A DNA stretch of 64,000 nucleotides, from positions 11,041,616 through 11,105,615 of the forward strand of contig OZ024867.1 in NCBI GenBank assembly GCA_964017155.1, given 5' to 3'. The DNA comes from Oasisia sp. SBJ-2009 (Eukaryota; Annelida; Polychaeta; Sabellida; Siboglinidae). The notes under the pieces are model-generated. The model ran no database searches, was not told where the DNA came from, and was given only the letters and a program-made list of their open reading frames with translations. Both the position numbers and the translations under genes were made by a program. Positions 57,781-64,000 of this stretch are shown piece after piece; the first letter of the stretch is position 1; each line of letters opens with the position of its first letter.

Positions 57781-58158
57781 AAATGTTACATTAAACACGG
57801 CTTGCCCGCAGATCCCGCGGAATTTTCAGATGCAATGAGCAAAGCGTTTTACTAGCTATGAAGTCACACCCCGGCATCCGTAAAGGCGCGGCAAAAATAT
57901 GCATATTTCAAAAAGCCTACTGGCATTCCAGTGCCAGTGTGGAATTTCTAATTCGTTTATGTTTTTGGCTTTGTGGGTATGACTATAATTATAAGGATGT
58001 AATATAATATGAATTCAGGCATTAGGTGTTTTTATTCCCATTAAGTTAACGATCTTTTTTATGCCGCCTGTCTGTTTCCAAAACTCTTAATCCAAACAAC
58101 CTTTCTAACAGTGTGTAATGTTGCATTCATATATGTTTTATATATTTCTGCATTGCAG

Positions 58159-58287
58159 TTCCGATATACCGCAAATCCAAATGCATGGTTGACGACGAAT
58201 GCGGAAATGATGGGTACTGCATGGATGGGATTTGCCTATGCACCAAAGGCGATGAATACATGTCAGAAGATAAGAAGATTTGCCACC
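58159..58287 (+). CDS. EB-module exon B' (129 nt, phase 1-1)
   Basis: Acceptor CATTGCAG at 58158, donor GTAAGA from 58288. Six Cys spaced C-x5-C-x5-C-x4-C-x1-C-x13-C ('CMVDDECGNDGYCMDGICLC'). One codon shorter than B in the second loop; the GDEY turn is kept. Confidence 0.8.
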
Positions 58288-58670
58288 GTAAGAATGAAAT
58301 AAAAACTTGATCATTATTTTTATTTTGTGTAGACACATGTACGTATTTGAAATATTCAATGATATTTTAGAAAATTTGTTTCAAATATTTCACCTTTTCT
58401 TGTTTTTATACAGAAAATTATGTATAGACATTTATTGATGCCATCGTTTAGTATGTGTTTTGCATGTAAATAGAGTATTAATTAGTTTGATTTATTTTTT
58501 GATTTATTTTTGTACTCATCATCGTTAATTCTATATAATATTTAATTAATAGTTTTAATATGAATAATTTAACGTTTCTACATTTTTTTTCTGAAAGGTA
58601 ATTTTTACAGTTGTATTTATTATTAATAATATCAGTTTTAACACATAATAAATAGTTTTATATTTTATTG

Positions 58671-58735
58671 TTCAGCGCTTTGAGCATATATACATATTGC
58701 GCTTTATAAATAATAAATAATAAATATTATTATTT
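58671..58735 (+). repeat. SINE tail relic
   Basis: AGCGCTTTGAGCATATATAC and GCGCTTTATAAATA followed by AATAAATAATAAAT; the AGCGCTTTGAG block is also in the SINE at 26976-27290. Confidence 0.4.
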
Positions 58736-58751
58736 ATAAGTATATTCGCAT

Positions 58752-58791
58752 GCACACACACACACACACACTCACGCCCGCACGCACGCGC

Positions 58792-58860
<69 letters not shown>
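58752..58860. repeat. (CA)n microsatellite with GCGC patch
   Basis: CA dinucleotides interrupted by CGCACGCGCGCG-like alternating purine-pyrimidine sequence, able to form Z-DNA. Confidence 0.9.
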
Positions 58861-58862
<2 letters not shown>

Positions 58863-60029
58863 GTTTCCTCTGGATATAATGATGGACGTCGCTTGAGTAA
58901 GCTGATCAGGCACTGAAGGCGCTACGCGAAGGTACAGGGACTGAAGGCATGCCCCTTGGAACTGTTAATTCAATTTTAAAACGGGGCCTTATCAAGTGTG
59001 TTTGACCTGTTACCTGGTAAATAGTGGTGAAGTAAATTACAACTTAGCATATATCATTATTTGTACGTAAAACATTCACTGGAGATACATGAACTAGCTA
59101 TGACATGACAATGTTGGCACATTTTATATACATCCAATGACATGTATTGTTGTACCTATATTAATATTATTACTGTTGTTATTTAATATTCTATCCAGTA
59201 AGATAGTTTATCACCTAAATAAACGTCGACATAACATATAAGTATGATAAATGCTCTTTAAAATATGCGACCCAACTCAACGCCGTATATTGATGAATTT
59301 ACGCCATCATAAGCACAATGTTTTTCTAGACTCTTCCAATTTAAGACAACACTTTGAGACAAACAGCTATATGAAAATGTGTACTGTTATTACAAATATT
59401 TATCTCATATAGGTCGTTCCTAGTTGTCAATTTTGTTTTTGCGATTGTGTCTTGATTCCTTTCCCTCCCGAAAGTCAAAGAAAACGCAAAACAAATGTCA
59501 TTATTGTGAATAGTACCTACTCACAATACACAATAAGAACGAGGCCAGTTATACAATTATTTTTAAATACACGAGTTCCTTTGCAACGTCTTGATGACAG
59601 GTTAACATTCTTGAAATTATTCCAGCCATTGCTCAATCGTAACTCTAAAACATACTAATTAGTGTCACGGTTGCATTGTTCTTCATGTGTAGAATAACGA
59701 ATGATGAACTACAATTACTGCAGTACCCAGTAAAACAATTCCCCCTTCCAGCACTAGCCATGGATTACCAAACCCCCGTGAGGTGGCAGCACTTTAACGC
59801 CCCTCCCTCTTCAGGCGCAGCCACAAAGCAAGTAGGGCTAATATAACATGTTGATTTCTGAGAAGACAAGTACCATGTAAATCCCCGACCCATCCACCCT
59901 AGCGTACGGTTTATGCGATTCAGAACATGTTGACAACTATTAACGTTCGCTTATTAACACTGCATATGTTGCCTTTTGTTAACCTTTAAATTAACGGATC
60001 GCTAGCAATCTCCTGCCTATTCGATCACA

Positions 60030-60030
60030 A

Positions 60031-60095
<65 letters not shown>

Positions 60096-60109
60096 TGTGC
60101 GTGTGCGTA

Positions 60110-60164
<55 letters not shown>

Positions 60165-60170
60165 TTATAT
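60030..60170. repeat. (GT)n microsatellite
   Basis: About 140 bp of GT with a few TTTGTG and CGTGTGCG interruptions, ending about 28 bp before the exon C' acceptor. Confidence 0.95.
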
Positions 60171-60197
60171 ATAACACACATAGTCATGGTTTTCCAG

Positions 60198-60347
60198 GCC
60201 GTAAAGACGAGTCTTGCACGAGAGACAGCCTATGTCAACCTCCCATGAAGTGTATAAACGGAACATGCAACTGTCTTGCCGACACGAATTACATTTATGA
60301 AAATTATGCTAAGATGTATTCTTCTGTTAGATGCCTCCCTAAAAATG
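60198..60347 (+). CDS. EB-module exon C' (150 nt, phase 1-1)
   Basis: Acceptor TTTTCCAG at 60197, donor GTAAGT from 60348. Six Cys in the same spacing as exon C (C-x5-C-x5-C-x4-C-x1-C-x19-C; '[18 protein letters not shown]'). The NGT sequon sits where C has NET. The long (GT)n array directly before the acceptor could affect splicing. Confidence 0.8.
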
Positions 60348-60578
60348 GTAAGTTTTCCTGTATTAATCCACATGTGGAATAATCACATGTGATGTAATGA
60401 TAGCATGAATCAGTGATCAGGGCAATTCTCTCAAAATGTGTTCATTTACAGGGAGCGTTTCACTAACTGTTATCTATTGACCTTATATTTATATATGTTA
60501 TATTGATGTTTAATCAGATGTAATGCAGGTATTATTTGAAACGCAGACAATGTATCAGTGTATGATCGTGTATATAAT

Positions 60579-60584
<6 letters not shown>

Positions 60585-60626
<42 letters not shown>
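60585..60626. repeat. (TA)n and TATG-rich tract
   Basis: TA run followed to about 60780 by TATGTACG-type variants; the similar tract after exon C is at 51560-51650. Confidence 0.85.
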
Positions 60627-60633
<7 letters not shown>

Positions 60634-60908
60634 GCACGTATGTATATATGTACGTATACAAAACGTGCATGCATACATACCCATACGTACGTACGCACAA
60701 GTATACATGGATGTATGCACGTATGTGTGTGTGTATGTATGATAATATGTTGATATGTATGTACGCACATATGCATGCAATTCCTATTTACATATGTTAG
60801 TTGCTACTAATGTGGTTGAAAATCAAATATCTGCTTTTGTTGAATATACGATAATGGTATTTAATGTAATATTATTTGTCTGAAAATTTCCCCCAAATTG
60901 CATTTTAG

Positions 60909-61016
60909 TAACCATGCTCAAGGCTAATGAAACGTGCGACAGGGCAAACGACTTGTGTGGCAACAATTTGAAATGCGACATTTGTGGGAAGCACTTCATC
61001 CCAAAATGCTTTTCAG
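60909..61016 (+). CDS. Five-cysteine exon D' (108 nt, phase 1-1)
   Basis: Acceptor CATTTTAG at 60908, donor GTATCG from 61017. Cys spacing C-x6-C-x5-C-x2-C-x7-C ('CGNNLKCDICGKHFIPKC'), two residues longer than D in the first loop. Last exon of the gene visible here; its phase-1 donor means the gene continues, but no further exon was found before the window end. Confidence 0.7.
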
Positions 61017-61949
61017 GTATCGTTATAACCATATCCATAATATGTATTGCCACCAAGTTGGTATAGAATATTTTGAAAGTACATCAATTTCGTTAGTACA
61101 TGTATACAAACATACATAAACACTTATTATTACATCATGTTCACATACTAATATAAGCATATACGGTAGACGTACAATACATGGAAATGTGTGCACTTAT
61201 AGTAATTATTGTTGTACTGTTGGTCGGTAGCTCCTATTAAGAAAATAATGTCGCTGTCATTAGGAGCCACCATAATTTCACGGTGAAAAGTAGTAGGGTC
61301 CGTATATACAAGGTGTCTATTTCACATGTTTATTTGGAAGTGTTTGGTGAGAAAGTGTGTGGTGGAGTGGAACTGTGCTAATGGTAATGAACATGTATTG
61401 TATTTATTGATTTAGTTGACATATATAAAAATATAACAGAGTATGTATATAACTGTAGTTATTTAGCAAACATGTTTTATATAACTAACTGTGAATGTAT
61501 ATTTTGTTTTATTGCATAAGGGTCTCATTTATAGTATGTAGACGGCTATGTCTAAAGCATTACAAATCCATGCTTAGCTCTAAAAGTATGTATATTATTT
61601 TTTACACAAGTATTATAATTGTGTATGTTAATACTTGGTATAATTCGCCAATTTAATAAATACGAAGGTAATTTTTTATGAATATATTTAAAATAAAATG
61701 TATGATTCCTGTAACTTTAACATAGATTTTATTTTTAGTAGTTTAAGGTTTTTTGAAAAGTTGTTTTATATGTGAATTATATGTATTTAAGGTTATTATT
61801 CACATGACCTTTTTTGGATGCTTGTTATTTTATTTCTTCAATATCCCCAATTCATAATACAATAATGGTGATGTGATAATATTAAGGTGTTATATAATAA
61901 AACTGATGTATAATGGTAATACATATTTTAATCGGTTTAATACGCCAAA
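61017..61949. other. AT-rich, no recognised feature
   Basis: No exon, RNA or repeat recognised; a short linker exon like the 30-nt one could be hidden. Confidence 0.3.
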
Positions 61950-63600
61950 TGTTTTAAACACTTATTTGATATTTTCTCTGTGTGTTTTCTCCAATTTAGA
62001 CTAGTGTCTAACGTAAATCATAGACAGCTAAAGTAATCTACCCTTTCATTATACACATCATCTGTTTTATTTAATAATGATTTATTAATATTTAGCCATT
62101 CAGTAATTTGAGAAAGTTCTTCATTTATTATTGATTATGTACTTTTATTATCGAATGTCGTTTCGCTCAGAGATTTTAAAGAGGTAAATAATGTAGTATC
62201 ATAGCATACATAACAAAATCAAATAGTTGACTAGGTTATGAAAAAATCGTTTATATTAATGATAAACAATAGGACAGAACCTTGTGGGACACCGATTGGT
62301 AGATAAGATTTCTGAGTTAATTTGTTAAATTTCTGTATAGTGCTTTCTGTTTTGTAAGTACTTAGTGAACACATTAAAGGTTGAGCCATTTAGGCCATAA
62401 TATGCTCATTCCTTTTGTAAAATCTTATGGTCAGTAGTGTCAAATGCCTTTTGTAGGTCGAGAATTACATTAATCGGTAAATAATTGTTAAAATTTTAGT
62501 CACAATTCTATTAATTAGCTCAAGCGCACCGTATGCAGTTGAATATTTAGCTCTAAAACCATACTGATTTTCATTTTTAAATGACAGGTTCAATTATTTT
62601 GAGTAATTTTGTTGCTACTTTTGTATGTCATCACTTGTATAATGGAATGTCCTGTATTTATAAAATAATTATTACATTTATTTGCAATATCCTTGTATCA
62701 ATCATTTTTGTATCAATATCTGTACAAAATAATGGTAGTGGTTTTTGTTTTTGTTTTTTTAAATTAATGTACAAATAACTTTCCAGGAATTTTTATATCG
62801 TTTTTAAATTGATCACATATGTTTTCAAAAGACACTTTTTTGGCTGCACTAACACTATCTATTAATATTGTATTATATTTTTTAGGTTTATGTTAATAAT
62901 GTCATAGTTAGAAGAATTTGGATGTGTCGATATTAGAAGTTTACACAATTTATCTCGATATTGTATTGATCTTAATATTCCTTATGTATTCCACATATTT
63001 TGTATGTCTATACTTATTAAATTTCACCATATTAGTTGGCATATGCTTATCCTCACAATATCGTTAAATATGATGTCATCATTTTAATTTGTATCTGCAT
63101 TCGGTTTTTCATGTATCTTGTTGTAAGTATCATGCGATTTAATTTAATTTTTAACTTTTGCGTTGTCGTTTAATACATTAATATACAAAATGTAGGTGGG
63201 GGTTCTGTCTTCAGTGACGTGTTTATAAGTATAGCATACGGTTGATGTTCAGACAGTTTTTAATGAGAATCCTGGCAGTACTTTTCAACATAGATTGACT
63301 CAGTTTGAAAAAGAAATTACCAATTAAAATACCATTTGTTCTAGTAGGAAAAGTTATCTGTGTGAACAGACTGTTTGATATTAAGGAATCAAAATAACTA
63401 CGTTTTATATATATATATATATATCATTTTTATTTAATTTGAGTAGATTTATATTAGAATCACGTGCAATGAATATACTAGTATTACAACTGTGCTCTAA
63501 TAATGACACCATGGAAGAAAATTCATTTATAAAAGCATTTATGTTATCATATTATGTTCGTGGATATATATATACATATATATGTATGTATGTGTGTGTT

Positions 63601-63653
<53 letters not shown>

Positions 63654-64000
63654 CCGATCGTTATCCTTTTAGAAAGATTACCCCATTTATTTGGACTATA
63701 AATCCTCCCCAGTGTTCATACATGTTTAAGTTTAACTTGTCATCAGATATTTCTAAATTGGCAAATTACATAAAATTTTAAATTGTTACTACTTAGCTCT
63801 TCTATGAAAGCCTTCATTAAATTTAGAATGTATTGATTGAATGTTTGTGCTTAAGACACAAAAACATTATTTTGTTTGTTTGCTTTAGTTCGCTAAACTG
63901 GTCAGAATCATAATAGGATGCTCGTATTATTTGACCTTCATTTCTTTCAATATGATTTGTGTCTAAGATATTAATTAAATCATTATTATTTATATCTCCT
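61950..64000 (-). mobile_element. Decayed LINE running off the window end
   Basis: Minus strand from 64000 downward: 'FLCLKHKHSINT' (endonuclease start), 'LNMYEHWGGFIVQINGVIFL', then near 62580 'NQYGFRAKYSTAYGALELIN', 'DLQKAFDTTDHKIL' (first RT Asp), 'NRKHYTEI' and 'LPIGVPQGSVL'-like residues near 62290. Many stops and frameshifts. (GT)n at 63587-63650 and (TA)n at 63405-63424 interrupt it. A jockey/CR1-type relic. Confidence 0.65.
63587..63650. repeat. (GT)n microsatellite
   Basis: About 60 bp of GT after a TATG-rich lead-in, inside the decayed LINE. Confidence 0.95.

Larger units (their letters stand above)
54331..61016 (+). repeat. Cassette 2 of the large direct duplication (exons A'-D')
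   Basis: Paralogue of 44006-51894: exons A', B', C' and D' in the same order, spacing and phase, with matching intron blocks. It contains two MITEs, longer CA/GT arrays and a local tandem duplication not present in cassette 1. Confidence 0.8.

Overview
This is a repeat-rich, AT-rich window from an animal nuclear genome. Evidence is spliceosomal exon borders, non-LTR, LTR and tyrosine-recombinase retrotransposons, a tRNA-derived SINE, MITEs and very long (TA)n arrays. The host gene encodes EB-type cysteine modules in symmetric phase 1-1 exons. Together with the repeat mix this suggests a lophotrochozoan, perhaps a mollusc; that is an inference, not a proof. No prokaryotic gene organisation is present.

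Layout. 1-4.8 kb holds broken CR1/L2-like LINEs; one is split by a 954-bp solo terminal unit of a tyrosine-recombinase retrotransposon. 4.8-12.36 kb is a nearly complete Ngaro/DIRS-like element (gag, RT-RNase H, tyrosine recombinase) with terminal repeats in A1...B1-A2...B2 order. Its A2 repeat is interrupted by a 982-bp near-perfect palindrome with 6-bp target duplications. 14.28 kb carries a probable signal-peptide exon. 15.5-16.0 kb is a compound minisatellite; 16.07-19.4 kb is a decayed Gypsy-type element on the minus strand with the integrase core deleted. 20-29 kb is mostly featureless, with one SINE and one candidate minus-strand first exon. 29.3-33.0 kb holds a hAT transposase N-terminal fragment, tandem YY1-like repeats and a broken minus-strand gene of a PIN/XPG-like nuclease family.

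33.7-44.0 kb is a tandem array of about five units of about 1.8 kb, each carrying one 36-nt exon plus the 3' end of a LINE and a pentanucleotide array, separated by (TA)n. 44.0-61.0 kb is an older direct duplication of a four-exon cassette: three EB modules and one five-cysteine exon, in the order A-B-C-D then A'-B'-C'-D'.

The plus-strand exons fit one gene: signal peptide, then five copies of a 12-residue Pro/Lys/Thr linker, then A-B-C-D, two short linkers, and A'-B'-C'-D', continuing past the window. All visible internal exons are phase 1-1 and a multiple of three long, so any subset can be spliced in frame. The predicted product is a secreted, cysteine-rich modular protein whose linker length is set by genomic copy number. 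62-64 kb is another decayed LINE on the minus strand.
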